A DNA stretch of 64,000 nucleotides from Synanceia verrucosa. Its lineage: Eukaryota; Chordata; Actinopteri; Perciformes; Synanceiidae. The stretch is taken from contig CM056569.1 in NCBI GenBank assembly GCA_029721515.1, forward strand, positions 14,864,007-14,928,006, read 5' to 3'. This document shows, in pieces, positions 50,401-63,095 of the stretch. Position numbers and translations under genes: made by a program. Within the stretch, counting starts at the first letter, position 1. Each line of letters starts with the position of its first letter. The notes below the pieces were generated by a model. That model saw only the letters and a program-made list of their open reading frames with translations. It was not told where the DNA came from and ran no database searches.

Positions 50401-51609
50401 AGGCCCTCACTGTTCTTAATGCTCTCTTACTGGCTGCTGCTAAAATGCTTCTTGTCATTCAGGGACCAGAAATGGCATCATGTAGAGCTGCTAAGGACCT
50501 GTTTTATTGACAAAATTTTCCAGTAGCAATCTAAAAATGTCAAGTTGTGAAATGCAAACACAATTTTGTTTTCTGAGTGCACAGACAAGAGGTCTTAGGA
50601 ACTATTACAGAGTACAACAGGAGTCCAAGATGGAGACACAACTGTCACAGGTAGAAGTCTGACTGACCTGGTGATACAGACTCCATTTCTATTTAATGTA
50701 CTGATGCTTCACGGAAAAATACAGTATTTTATGATCTGTGGGTGAGAAAGCAGTTTGTTGATAATTTTTATTAATATCCCAGTTTATTGCAAGCTGAGAA
50801 GGGACATGGATGTTTGCACTCACCTTTGTTTCTCCCCTGACTTGTTTTTAGGTGATCCTGAGTTATTCATCACTAACTTTATATTAAGAAAGACGGTTTA
50901 TAAATCATCAAAAATGAAAGATTCATCCTCAGCTTAACTAAGGTTTGACATTTCACACAGTTTTTTGGCCATTATGAGACCAAATACAACAAGTGACTGC
51001 TACTGAATGAGTGTCCTTTTTCCACCCTCTAGTTGATAAAGGCTATAGAAAAGGCCCGGTGGCTGCAATGACAGCACTGTGTTTTCCTCCTAAAATAGAC
51101 ACAATACCTTTGTCAGCGACACACTATCAGTTCCTCGCTCTCCACACTGAGGCTCCGGCAGGTCTTTGTTTCTTACTGAGATGGTTCTTTCTCGTCTGAT
51201 GGGGAGAAGATGAAGGATGGAGGGAAGGAAAGAGTGTGTGTATGCGTCTTTGTGTGAAGGGGTAGGAGTTGGAAGATTGTGAGGAAGCAGGCATACCGCC
51301 TGGCACAATGACTATAGAGTGAGTCCCTTTATATTATCCCTCTTCTTTTCACTCTCTCAAGCCTTACTGTCTTTCTGTTGCTGTCCAACCCTCTCTTTCC
51401 TACATCCTGTCTCACTCTATCACTTCCTCCTCCCCCTTCGCTTGCTCCGTCTCGTCGTTCTCTCTTTTCTCTCAGATAAGGCCAGTAGAGCTGCAGGCTG
51501 CTGGGCTGGTTAATTGGAACGGGAGAGTCTCGAGGCCTGGCCAGTGAGCCTTGTGCTTCCTACCAAAACATCTTCAGGCACCGACGCAGCCACACGCATG
51601 CTGCTGGGT

Positions 51610-51611
<2 letters not shown>

Positions 51612-51656
<45 letters not shown>
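51612..51656. repeat. (AC)n microsatellite
   Basis: About 22 AC units, the longest AC tract in the window. Confidence 0.95.
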
Positions 51657-51660
<4 letters not shown>

Positions 51661-54600
51661 TAATCGGCCACATTCCCACACACCCCCAGCAAACATTTTA
51701 CATTTCACGCATGCAAAGCCACTTAGAACGGTTGAACAGGTAGGGGCTCAGTATCTCACTCAAGGAAAGAGGAGCAAAACAGCACTTATAAATATGTAAA
51801 CTAAACAGAGCACAACCAGGGTGCAAACAAAACCCAACTTCTTTGCAATTTCTGAAGTCAAATTCTTTAGGATTTACACGTTCAGCCCTGTAGACGTGGT
51901 GCACTTATGCTCCTGAAGGGTTGAAAGTATGTAGTATGTAGAACCATAGTGGGCTAGTGATGGATGGCTGGATAAACTGAAAGAGGGATAAAAGAGTGGC
52001 ACTGAGAGGCATGATTAGGAGGATAGTGTCAAACGGAGGAAAAAGGAAGGCCGAGGGCTCCAGCAAGAAGGTATTTAGAGCTCGGATGAGCAGACAGCCA
52101 TACGCTAATGTGACCGTACGTGTGCGAAAACTCACTGTCAGTCTATCTCTTCCTCAGTCTCACAGCATGGTTTGTACATTGCACTGCAGCAAAGCAGGCT
52201 GATGGCACGCAGATCTAATGGCGCCGTTGTGTGTGCTCGTGTGTGTGTGTGTGCGTGTGTGTGAGTGCATGTGTTGCTGCCTGATGGGTCCTCAAGTAGC
52301 ATCGCTGGCTAAGTGTCACATGCCTTCTTTCTATTTTTTTTTCTTCATTTATGTCTCTCACGCTGAGTCACCTCTCACTCCCCTTTTCTCTCACCCTTTG
52401 GCAGCCATTTTGTTTGCTTGTTCGTCGATGTAATGATGTCTTTGAGTGGCGTGACTTGCTAACACTGAGAGGTCTTGTCGCCTCTGGTATCACTGGGCTA
52501 CATGATGCAGCATGTGTGGCTGTGTAGCCTTCTCTGTCATTTATGTCTTGTGTTTTTGGTGAGGTTGTCTATCAGCAGTGGAATACACAGAAGCTAGTCC
52601 ACTGTGTCTGTAATTGATCACTGACTAGCCAGACTAGTTGAAAACAACCTCTTCCACTCATTAAAACCTTAATTATTTTCCAACCATTGGTTATTGAAAG
52701 CAAGCCTCAGCATATGCTGTGTTTATAGAGTTCCTAAAGTCCCCTTTATGACTAGCGTCTCTTCTCATCCTCATTTTTCTGCTTGCAGAGCAAATGCATT
52801 TACTCGCCATGATTTCACGCTGTCAAGGTGTCACGGTAAAGGGAGCAACAAGAAGTCCCGCTAAAGTCATTATTAGTTGCACAGCAAGGCTAAAGCCCTT
52901 GATCTGTTTCATTAGCATCTCCTCATCAGGGCTAAATGCAGTTAGCACTAACATCCAGAGCGAGTCACTAGCGGCTTACAGCTAACGGGGCTGATCAAAG
53001 GCTGTAGTGTGATGCAGAATAAAAGGCCCGCTCACGTCTGTGTTAGCACATGCTCCAAATAACTGGAGGACTGTGTCTCAATACTGATTAGTTCATTTTA
53101 TTTTCACTTACCCTTAAGGTGTCTTTCTTTCAAGTCTTTGTAAGTCTTCCCTCCCTCAGTCCCTGAGTCACAAGTCTGTCTCTTCGTCTTTAAGTTGCAT
53201 CCAAAAGATGTCAGACTTTTTGGCTTTGTAATAAGAAAGATGCACTATAACAGCCCTTAAGAGTTAAACTCGAACTCTGACATCACATCAACATGGTGGC
53301 AAGACTGTAAATAACCACACTTCTGATTCATGAAACATGTAATTATTTTACTTTTGTACTTCACGAGCTAATTACCTGTCAGTAATCAGCCTGTTAAAAT
53401 GCACTCAGCTACTAACAGTTTTGCTAATTAGCTAGCTGATGTCAAAGCGCGCTGATTTTACCCTTGAAAATCTTCTTCGTTCTTTGTAGGTTTTATCTAC
53501 ACCATCCCTGGAAGTGTCTTAACCCAAACCTGTCATCCCTTGTAGCTCTTATCCCTCTCCCCATCCTACTTCCTCCATCCTTGACATTTAAAATGTCTTA
53601 GCACCAACCTTTTGTTCCTGTGTTTCTGTTTTTACTCCCTCTTCCACCACTTCTTGTTTGAAATCCTAGTTCTCCATCTTGACCAGGAATATTAAAAGCA
53701 GCTCAGCGTGCCTCTCTGGTTAATTAGAGCACAGCAGCGGCAGCAGCAGCCTCATGCTGACGGATGGTACACTGCTGAGCTTCTCACAGGCCAGGATTAA
53801 TGACTCCTGCCTCAGTAGGATATGCTGTGTGTGTGTGTCTGCTTGTTTGCATGTGAAAACCATGTGTATAATGCATATGCGTAGGTGTGTTTGTGCATAG
53901 GAAAACTATTTGCAAATATGTGTAAATATTTGCTTGAGCTACACCTCTATTACCCTTTGTCTAGATCATTGTTCTGTATAAATATTTTATACGCTTGAGT
54001 TGTTTTTTATTGCACCTGAAAAGTGTTTCAGTGTCATATTTACAATTCTAAATAAGGTGGTGCCCCAAGAATGGTGTTTGGGAAAAATGAACAACATTGA
54101 ACAGTGTGTAGCACTGGTGGGCAGTAAAGTATTGAAGAATGCAGTGGAGCTGATTGCTAGTGGAAGAAGGAAGATGAGATACTGGCACAGTATCACACAA
54201 CAGGTGTAGTCTGGTCTGTGGGGAATCTGAGGATGGTGGGCCAAGGCGGAGCTCTGCAAGAGATGGATTAAACACTGGAATGCACACAATTCTGCCATAC
54301 TTTGTCTGTTCATACGTGCCTTTGAGATTTGGTTGAATTTGGGTGTCTGATGACAATAGCACTGTTTGGTTTTCTCTTTTCCAACTATCTTTTGTTATGA
54401 CAACTCAAATGGTTTAACATTAACTGTATGTGATGGGAGTTATTGGAAAATTCAGATAAGTAAGTATGAATTACAGAAAATGAATATTAATACTAATAGA
54501 ATACTAAAATGGATTTTTGTAGTTGCTGTAGACGGGATAGGAAAGATGTGATAAAAATAATAAATGGGACAGACTGCACTGTGGTGTGGATGTAGCCAAA

Positions 54601-56676
54601 GAAAGAAACTTTAAGAGTTTCTGTAGAGATCATGCCAACATTCCCCATGGGATGATGTAAGGAGAAATGGGTCGGTGGTGGCTCACATAACCTTGCAGTA
54701 ATCCTGAGGGTTGCAGAGCTTCACTTGGACAAGAAGTCAGGTCAGGGTGTGAGGCTGAGTAGAGACTGCTCTGCTGCAGCTCAGCTGAGTGCTGTGAGCC
54801 ATAGAGCTAAGACCTTTTTCTTGAGGAAAGGACTGGCGCAGCTGGATGTCACTTTAGGAACTGGGGGGGAAAAACAACAATACACATTTTGTATTTTGGA
54901 TTGAAAGTGGACTGAAGCTGGATCGTACATGTCATTTGTAAAACAACGATGCAACCAAATGTTGCAGAGAAGATGTATGTGACAGGAAAAAAAAAATCAT
55001 AATCTAAGCAGGTGTATATATAGATGCACACAAACTTGCATGGAGTGTACACAGTCAAAAACAGACTGTCACACAAGGACAGTTGCTTTGCTGAATGCAG
55101 ACAGCTGCACACACAACTGGAATTAATCACAACCACACACACTAACATGCACAGCACAACCCTCGAAGCTCTACTTATCTCTTGAGGCTTGTTATGTTTC
55201 CTCAGTGTCCTTGGGATTTAATACTATCATCAGATGAGCTGGCCAATACTAGCAATACATTGCAGGATGATGAACCTTCATAAACACAGGCCTACGAGAA
55301 GAGCAGGAAACACTGCTATCTGTAGCTGTATAGAGTTTCCTAACAGGCAGAAATAACTCGATGAATATTCAGTTTGGCCAGGGAATATTTCAAATCTGTT
55401 TACCCATAAGGGATACAGATGTGGTTAAAATAATGGTTGATTAAGCAAGTGTAAGCTCTCAAATTGTTCACAAAATGCAATTCTTTCGGTTCCCAAGTGT
55501 TCAGGGGTTTTATTATGTTTTTGTCGATCTTCATAATGGCAATTAAAACAATGTCATGATCTGTGTGTGTGAGTAGTGGGAGATTTAGCATGTGAATGAA
55601 ACGGCAGGCTGTTTGCTCATGCTGCAGCATGTCTGCATATTAGCGGGCCCCTTTTCCTTCAGTCTAATTAAGCGTGCACTTATTCCTGTCCATGTAAATT
55701 TACTGTATAATCTGCTACTCAGAAGTGTCTCTAAGGATGACCCTTGCCTCTAAAAAGGATGTTCGTTTCTTATCACATCTGCTTATGAATCCTGTGAATC
55801 ATGCCCGTTTATTTGCAACAGTATACATATAGTGTATGTTGGTTTGCGTGTCAGTGAGAGAGGAAGATGTGCAAACATGCAGATAGGCTCTGTCACTGGG
55901 AGACCAAAATAAACCAGTTTCATCACTCCTTGAGGCATGTTGTGCCTGCCGCATATTAGAAGACATTCTGTCTGACAGTGTCTCACATTTAACATGTCAC
56001 AGTTTTAGATGTGTACACATAAGATTATGTGAAGAGTGGGAATTGCAAGGCAAAAACCGTATGAGTCCAGAACTCATTTTACTGTCACAAACTCCTGTAA
56101 GACAGGAAGCCACAGACTCAGTACAGACAGCACATCACATCTCCTGCTCAAATTTAGGAAAGTGGCGAGTAGGAAACCAGCAAAACACAGCAGATAAACT
56201 ATCCAGCTTCCAGTGTTTTCTTGTCTTTTTTGCACTCTGTTTTGTACCATTTGAAATGCATTGCCACAAATATGTGCTGCTACAAGCTGCCACTGTACCC
56301 TGTCATCATCAGTGTGCTGGTACCTACCAAAGTGAGAACATTCTGGGTTTTCATTCTGTAAGAATACTATTTGAGCTGTTTTACATCGAGAGCTTTCCAC
56401 ATCCAAGGCTGCAATACATAGCATGTATGTGAAACAATTGATTTTGTTGGAATGGTCAAATGCAAAATCAATGGATATGAATATTCAGAGTAGCAAGCAT
56501 TATTTTTCATTTGTACTGTTGTCATAGTGACCATTGAAAGTGGTTAATTTACGTAAAAACCAAACTGACTTTCTTCAAGCTGAGAACTCACTGACTTGAG
56601 GTTTTGAACTGATTTAAAAATTAACAATGGTAGTACAGTTAAGAAATGTAGGGAATCATGGTGGAATAAGCTAGCT

Positions 56677-56677
<1 letters not shown>

Positions 56678-56709
<32 letters not shown>
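56678..56709. repeat. Homopolymer T tract
   Basis: Thirty-two T in a row. No retroposon body with a poly-A tail is recognisable on either side. Confidence 0.9.
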
Positions 56710-56713
<4 letters not shown>

Positions 56714-57563
56714 ACTCCTTTGTGACTGTAAACTACACGTTTGAGGATCTCATCTTTGGGAGACACTGCCATTTTTCACCATTTTCTGACATTTTCCAGT
56801 CTAATCAATTAATCAAGAAAATAATCAACAGATTAAATAATTGTCATTTGCATGCATTGTGGGGTGCTGCTGTGAAATCACTTTAGTATCGTCATCACCA
56901 TCATAAGTGTGATCATGTGATCATACAGTATATGCAGTGCTCAACAGCTGCAGCACATGTTGATGTTTAATTTGAAATATTTTGTATTAATTCAATAGGA
57001 TCTCGTACAAAAAGTTAAATGTTTTCCATGTAATTTTGGAATAATGCAGCGTCCATTTTTGCTGTCAGTTTCTCTTGCTTGCCTCAGCTGAGCATCACCC
57101 AGAGAGAAATCGCCCTCGTGTTATATCTTCCTCCTTCTGCTTTTTCTCACAACTCTATCTGTTCCCACTGTCCTCTCTCATCTTTCTCCGTCCACGTTGA
57201 GCCTCACCCGCCTGATATCATAATTATGCAGCCTTTCTCTCTCTCTATCTCTAGCTCTGTCTTGTGTCTCTCTCCCACTTGCCCTCCCTCTACTGTTTGT
57301 ATGCTTGCATCATCGCTGTTATCACTTTAAAACCAGGCAGGATAGCACAAGGGAGCATAGCAGGGTGAGCCTTGCTTTAATTGTAGACTGTTTGTGATGG
57401 AAATTAGATCTCACTCAAGAAATAATGGCTAGGGATTAGGCCGAGCCCCAGGGTCAAGACTGGCTGTTCAGACAGCTATTGACTCTGCAGCACTCCACTC
57501 TGAATCACATTTGATTTAATGATGTGTTTGTGTACATTTTTGCATGTGTATGTTCATAGTAGT

Positions 57564-57587
57564 TGTGTGTGTGTGTGTGTGTGTGTG
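57564..57587. repeat. (GT)n microsatellite
   Basis: Twelve GT units about 1.1 kb upstream of the nrxn2 start codon. Confidence 0.9.
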
Positions 57588-57995
57588 CACCACACTGGAA
57601 GGTGGGATTCATCAAATATACTGCTGATTGGCCAAAAACTGTGTATGGGTGACAGCTATCCTCACTACATATGAGACCATTATGTCAAGGTTCAGTTGAC
57701 TATCTGTTGGCCTGACTGAGATGCAGCAGATAAAATCGGACGTTCATGTTGCTCAGGCTCCTCTGGGATGTATGGAGCCATGTAAAGCTCAAAAAGTTTG
57801 ACTCTTGGTTCCAGAAGTGTTTTTATATAAAGTACACTGAGTTTAACACTGCAGAAGAAAAAAACAAATAAAAAACATGTATAAAGAATAATTGCTGACT
57901 AATGACATTGTCAATTTTGCAGAGTCAGGATAAAATGCAAAAAAAAAATGTTCACATGTCATTTACATTTGTCTTGTTTTCTGTGTTTATTCAAG

Positions 57996-58671
57996 ATCCC
58001 CATCCTGCCACCATAATGAAAGGACCCATTCCTGCGTGAAGCTTTGTAGTCTTCAAGTTTTAAGAAGAATGGGTTTACCCTGAGACCATGAACGCATCAT
58101 ATGCTCGAGCAATCGCCAGAAGACTCTGATACCCATCTACTGTACGGCTCCCTTCCCCTGTCACTCATATTCTTCTGCTTGCACCTTTAAAGACAGATCA
58201 CAGTTGGATAACTGTTTTTCCCAAGCTTTTGGCGGCAGCACAAATTTCCTGGAAATTACACTGAGATCTGGATTCTGCAGAGAGAGCTTCTATTTTTGGT
58301 CCAGGATAGAGGCTTTTGAAGAAACAGGCAGTGAAATTATCATATTCTCCCCCTCTTTTACTCTTCTGCTATTCATTTCCTCCAAGTCCCAGAGGCACCA
58401 ACTGATGGAGAGACGAAGGAGAGAGTCAGGATAAGGAAAAGAATTAGAGTGTCAGAGAGAACAGGAGAAATCTGCTGATTCATCAGAAAAATTGGACCAG
58501 GATCCCTGAGAGGAATACTTCACCCTGTGAGCTTGAATCCCAGTTCAGTGATTTTGAATATTTTTTGTTTCCATTTGAAATCTTTTACACAGCTAAGCTA
58601 GGCCTTACCACTGCACTTCTGTAGACCTGTAAGGCATCAAGTATAGAAGGGGAAACTTTGGAACTTTGAGC
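57996..58671 (+). other. nrxn2: Probable 5' untranslated sequence of nrxn2 (boundaries uncertain)
   Basis: This is the non-coding stretch directly upstream of the neurexin start codon. Vertebrate alpha-neurexin genes commonly have untranslated sequence spliced ahead of the first coding exon. Two acceptor-like sites are visible. One is a T-rich tract ending in TTTATTCAAG, with AG at 57994-57995. The other is a T-rich tract ending in TTTTACACAG, with AG at 58591-58592, 80 bases before the ATG. Which is used, or whether transcription starts here, cannot be decided from sequence. Several short upstream ATGs are present, for example 58017 and 58088. No TATA box or CpG island stands out. Confidence 0.35.
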
Positions 58672-59383
58672 ATGACAAGGGGGTTAAGGTTCCTGTGTTG
58701 GCCCCTGTGGCCTCTGGCCCTCCTCAGCCTGCTCACTACAGTGAAGATGCTGGAATTTGGTGGGGCGCCTGGCCAGTGGGCACGCTATGGACGCTGGGAA
58801 GCTGGATCAGTGGGTGAACTGAGCTTCAGTCTCAAGACCAACATCAGCAAAGCCTTGGTACTCTACCTGGATGATGGTGGCAACTGTGACTTCTTGGAGC
58901 TTCTGATCGCTGGCGGGCGCCTCCAGCTGCGCTTCGCCATCCACTGCGCCGAGCCGGCCACGTTGCACATGGAGACACGAGTGAACGATGACCGCTGGCA
59001 CATGGTCTTGCTCACCCGCAACTTCCGCGAGACACTCCTGATGGTTGATGGCGAGACAAAAGTGGCTGAGGTCAAGTCCAAAAGGAGGGAGATGGCAGTG
59101 GTCAGTGACTTGTTTGTGGGTGGGATCCCGCCTGATGTGCGCCTCTCCGCGCTGACGTCGAGCACAGTGAAGTACGAGCCGCCCTTCCAGGGCTTGATCT
59201 CCAATCTGAAGGTGGGGGAAATGCCTCCCACACTGTTAAATAGCCAAGGCATTCAGAGCGACCTGGAGTATCTCTGCACCAAACAGAACCCGTGCTTCAA
59301 TGGAGGGTTTTGCTCTATTCAGTATGGAGAAGTTCACTGTGACTGCGCCCACACCCGCTTCAAGGGGAAGTACTGCAAGGAAG
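58672..59383 (+). CDS. nrxn2: First coding exon of alpha-neurexin-2 (partial gene; signal peptide, LNS1, EGF1)
   Basis: Alpha-neurexins are single-pass presynaptic adhesion proteins that bind neuroligins, LRRTMs and other partners. The exon encodes 237 residues plus one base. Residues 1-26 are a hydrophobic signal peptide, and the mature chain should begin near LEFGGAPGQWARY. Residues 28-200 are the LNS1 (laminin G-like) domain, with one N-glycosylation sequon at N57-I-S. Residues 202-235 are a complete EGF domain with six cysteines. Recalled family sequences favour neurexin-2 over 1 and 3: LEFGG.PGQWARY, DRWHMVLLTR, VKSKRREM and SDLFVGGIPPDVRLSALT. I chose the ATG at 58672: it has A at -3, and an in-frame TAA at 58630-58632 blocks earlier starts. 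The in-frame codon at 58666 is TTG and unlikely to initiate. The exon ends at GAAG|GTAAGG, a phase-1 donor. The usual glycine before the last EGF turn is arginine (HTRFKGKYC). The remaining exons lie beyond the window. I cannot tell nrxn2a from nrxn2b. Confidence 0.95.
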
Positions 59384-62300
59384 GTAAGGAACCATCACAC
59401 TGCACCTGCTCTGCTTTCATTGCATTATTCCTGTGCATTGCCCTCACAAAGCTAATATAAATCTGGTCTAGGTAAGATACTCTGTGTCTGCTTCGTAGTT
59501 GAGGTGTTGGACTTCATGACATTCTTACAGGCATTTGGTCCTTACCTTTGGAGTTTATGATCAGGCTTTGTAGCTATTCAGTCTTCACTGTCAGTGGTAA
59601 TCGGAGCTGTACAGTTCATGTGTTTAAATCTTACTAAATTAGTCTCCTTGACTGTCTCAGAGTCACATGTGCTTAGTTAGTCCTGTCTCTTATCTTCTAT
59701 ATTTCCTACTGTGCATGGGCGAATTACTGGTATGTTCTGGGTAAAGTAGGGTGGAGTCAGTTGTAGTTGTGGTTGTGCAGAGGTTTGAGTAATGTCATGA
59801 AAATGTACAGTTGTTGTGGTCATTGAATAATCACTACCAGGGTTTGGTAGTTTATGTGGAGACCTAGTGAGAGGAAGAAGGGTGAGGTGTTTCAAAATCT
59901 CTTCTCTCGTGAATCGTATTGTTAGAAATTAGACAATGCTCTGTTCCTAGCTGTATATATAAAGTTTAGGGAACATTGGATTCTGTATGATATACACTCA
60001 AGGGGTCCTTACATAAGAGGACTCTGTTGCCTGCAGGTTCCCTCTGCTCTGTGATCGCTTCTTGCACCTTTTATGGAAGTTATCCATCTCTGTCTTCATT
60101 CAGGATTTTTGGGAATCCTGTAAAATGCTCTTCCCTTTACTTATCCTCAGCTGTTCTGGCATCCCGGTGCACCAGCTATCCACCATATCAGAACAGAGCG
60201 CCGTCCTGCCAAAATGGCGGTGTTTTGGTTTTGACAGTTGCATGCCAGGATTGTGGTATGTCAACTACCGGAGCTCTATAGGCAGGGATATTTCTATTCA
60301 GCTCGGTATCATTCTATTGTCAAAATTGTTTATACAAAGTTTCTTATTTGAAAGATTAAGTTATTGGGGGGGAAAAAACACTTTCTTATGGATTATGTGA
60401 CTCATACAGGAGGTTTAGACATGGCACAGGTGCTATTTTGAGTTTTTTTTTTCTAAAACAATATTTCACATCAAAGGTGCTGAATACCTAAACTGTATAT
60501 TTCAAATGCAGAATCACACAGTGTAGGTGGGTTTTGTCTTCTATCTGTATTTCCTCCTGTCTTCTTTGTCTTTCTTTGTCTCCAGTCCTATTGTCTCAGG
60601 TGTGCGCCCTGCTCCTGCCTTCATTTCCTCTTGGGATGTGCTCCTCTGCTGTCAGCTCATGTCAAACTCTGTTCTGTTTTACTTCACTGACACATCCCAT
60701 TTCCATAACTATGGTTTTCCCCTCTGCTTCACGTTCATCCATCTCTCTGTTTCTCTTTGTCCTGCAGCATTTCCTCCACCCGTCTCCTACCTTCTCTTCT
60801 CAAGGCTATCTGGGCTTTCCATCTCCCTTCACCTCCCTCCCCCGCTCTTTCTCTCCTGAGTTCACTCCGTTACTCCACTTATCTCTCTTTCACCTTTACC
60901 TGCTGTCAGCACTTCCTACTCCTGCCTCTCCTCCCCCTGCACTTATCTCCCTCCTCTCTTTCTTTCAAACTGCTTGCATCTCCACACCTTTCTTCTGAAT
61001 CCTACCTGATCACCTATTTTTGCCATTATACAGTATAAATTAGTAATATTGCATTGTATAATCCATAATAATAAACACTCTCAGCTGCTACTACTTTGTC
61101 CTGAATGATGAAATGACTTGTAATTACTGGATCTTCAAAAGGTAGATAACTGCTTTGCCTGCAGTTATGTGCTGATTGTTTGAAGGCTTGTATATTTGTG
61201 ACACCCGCAGATAAGCAAAATATTTTGTTCAAGTTTTTGCTTTGAGTATTGCTTTTGATAGATGAAGCACTAATAATAAAATCAGCATGCAGCTCGGATT
61301 TTGATCAGAGCCTTAAATTGTGTTGATGTTGAACAGTTTTCACCAGCAAACAAAAGCAGAGTCCTTCTTTTCTTGTGAACAAGCCGTTGCTGTTTAGAGA
61401 CCCTATGGTGCAGCAAATGATGTCACTGCTGGACAGCCATGAAGGTCTGTCTCTCATATTTTCTCAGTTCCTTTATTTCTTCAAGCCTTCCCTCCCTCCC
61501 TCCCTCCCTCCCTCCCTCTCTGTGAGCTCTGTGTCCGATTGCTTTGTGGTTGCTTGAAGCACATACTGCTGCCTGGCTATTGGCTAAATTGAGAGGAGAA
61601 TACCAATGCAGTGCTACAGTGACTGCAGGAAACATTTGTCCTTTTGAAATGGAGAGAGAATAAGATAGAGGGAGAGAGCGGAGATAGAGGTAAGGAGCAG
61701 AGAAACGAAACAAAAGGGGAGCATGGAGAGAGCAATGACCGATCAACAGTGAGAAATGGAGAGAAGAGCAAGAGCGAGCACGGAGATATTAATTTGCTCA
61801 GTGTTCATTTATATTCAGAGATGTTCTTTAGATTGAGGGCCGTTAATTGGGCCATTATGGCCGACTGCCGTTGCAGCAGCGTATTTATTCCTATAATCTA
61901 GCACATGAGTTGGAATAGAATCGGCTTTGTGTTTTAGTTGATTTCAAGACACTTTAGATGTCTGTACCACTAACATATCCATGTCTCACTGTGTTAGCTC
62001 TGTGGTAAAGGGGCCATGACAAAGGAAAGCTTATTTTTATCATAGAGGAAGAACAAATCAATTCATGATTTGATATGGCTGGATCAAACAACAAAACAAC
62101 AAATTGAAGCTTAATATTTTATCAGATAGAATTATGTTGCTAATTTTATAAACAATAACATTTTACTCCAGCATTGTAAAGTCCAAAAGTATAAAGTTAT
62201 TTAAAAATGTTTGGATCACGCAAATCTGTAACAGTCGTACATAGTAGTGATGTGTTTTTTATTTTAATACCCACACACACCTAATCCATCATAAGAGCCA

Positions 62301-63095
62301 GTCCATCAACCACCTGACCTCAAACCACCACTCACAGAAGCTAAGTGAAAACAAACATGCAAAAAAAAAAAAAAACAACAACAAAAAGCTTCAATTCTTT
62401 GAGCAGTGTGGTACAGCCCTATCTATTTGACTATACCATATTGTAATAGTAAATCAATACTTCTTTTGCAATCTTTGAAATAGGAAGTTGGTTCATCATG
62501 ACCTTGCATCTAACATGCCTGCCAAAGCTCATTAGCAGAGAAACTGATTATGTGAAAGTATGATGCCACAGCTTGTTCATGTGTGGGTGTTAAAGAAGCA
62601 CTGGGGTGTGACTCTTTAAAACAGTAGCTAATGGGCTTTTAGAGGAAATAAATAAATATAACATTTGTGTTTCATGAGCAACAGATAATTATACAAAACA
62701 AGGTTCAGGAGACAGTGGTTCAGAATTCCCCTATTTTGAACAAATGTAACCTGTATGTTGAAGTGACGATAAAATCTTGTTTTTAATGAGAACAAATCTG
62801 TAAGTATGACATACATGATATTCAACATCAACCTTATTAACAGTAAGTAGGACACGACGGTGAGAGGAGAGAGAGTGCAGTGATCAGAGAACTTGTTGGT
62901 CCTCTCCACTTCCCTCTTTACTGATAGCTGCTGTGTGTTCATCCGTTCAAGGCTTTGGCAGTGGCATGCTTTGATGCACACATTAGAGCATACCGTTGGA
63001 GAATGGAGCACAATGTTGCTTTCAAGTCTGAGTTGAACAGAGATGGAAAGGAAAAGAGCCAAACATTGACCATGTGATCTCAACTACATGAAGCT
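59384..63095 (+). other. nrxn2: 5' part of the intron following nrxn2 coding exon 1
   Basis: The intron opens with GTAAGG directly after the coding exon. I looked for the small alternatively spliced exons that follow EGF1 in neurexins (the splice site 1 region, with a GLAHL-like motif) and for the LNS2 domain, and saw neither. Contents are AT-rich unique sequence, a pyrimidine-rich stretch at about 60,530-61,000 whose open frames are low-complexity, and a (CCCT)n tract at 61,486-61,518. The exon frame stays open into the intron for 25 codons before TAA at 59458-59460. Confidence 0.7.
61486..61518. repeat. (CCCT)n microsatellite in the nrxn2 intron
   Basis: About eight CCCT units. They account for the Pro-Ser and Gly-Arg-Glu repeat peptides in overlapping frames. 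Confidence 0.9.

Larger units (their letters stand above)
43924..57995. other. No gene seen: 14 kb nearly free of transposons upstream of nrxn2
   Basis: Only microsatellites ((TC)n 46.66 kb, (AC)n 47.47 and 51.61 kb, (GT)n about 52.24 kb and 57.56 kb, T tract 56.68 kb) and one possible transposon end (44.34 kb) are visible. No frame carries a recognisable domain. The absence of transposons next to a neuronal gene is consistent with regulatory sequence, which is an inference only. Confidence 0.5.

Noticed and set aside
56043..56432. 129-codon plus-strand and 116-codon minus-strand overlapping frames
   Set aside because: Both strands are open by chance and neither encodes a recognisable domain or has splice context.
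58863..59252. 129-codon minus-strand open frame opposite nrxn2
   Set aside because: It is the antisense shadow of the neurexin coding exon.
60028..60050. Acceptor-like TTGCCTGCAG near 60,036 as a second neurexin exon
   Set aside because: The following sequence does not encode EGF1-LNS2 linker or LNS2 residues in any frame.
60534..60998. 154-codon open frame in the nrxn2 intron
   Set aside because: It reads through a pyrimidine-rich tract, with Ser/Leu/Pro/Phe-biased residues and several overlapping open frames. It does not match any neurexin exon.
62628..63083. 151-codon minus-strand open frame
   Set aside because: I see no domain, no start context of note and AT-rich unique intronic sequence. 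A chance frame is the simplest explanation.
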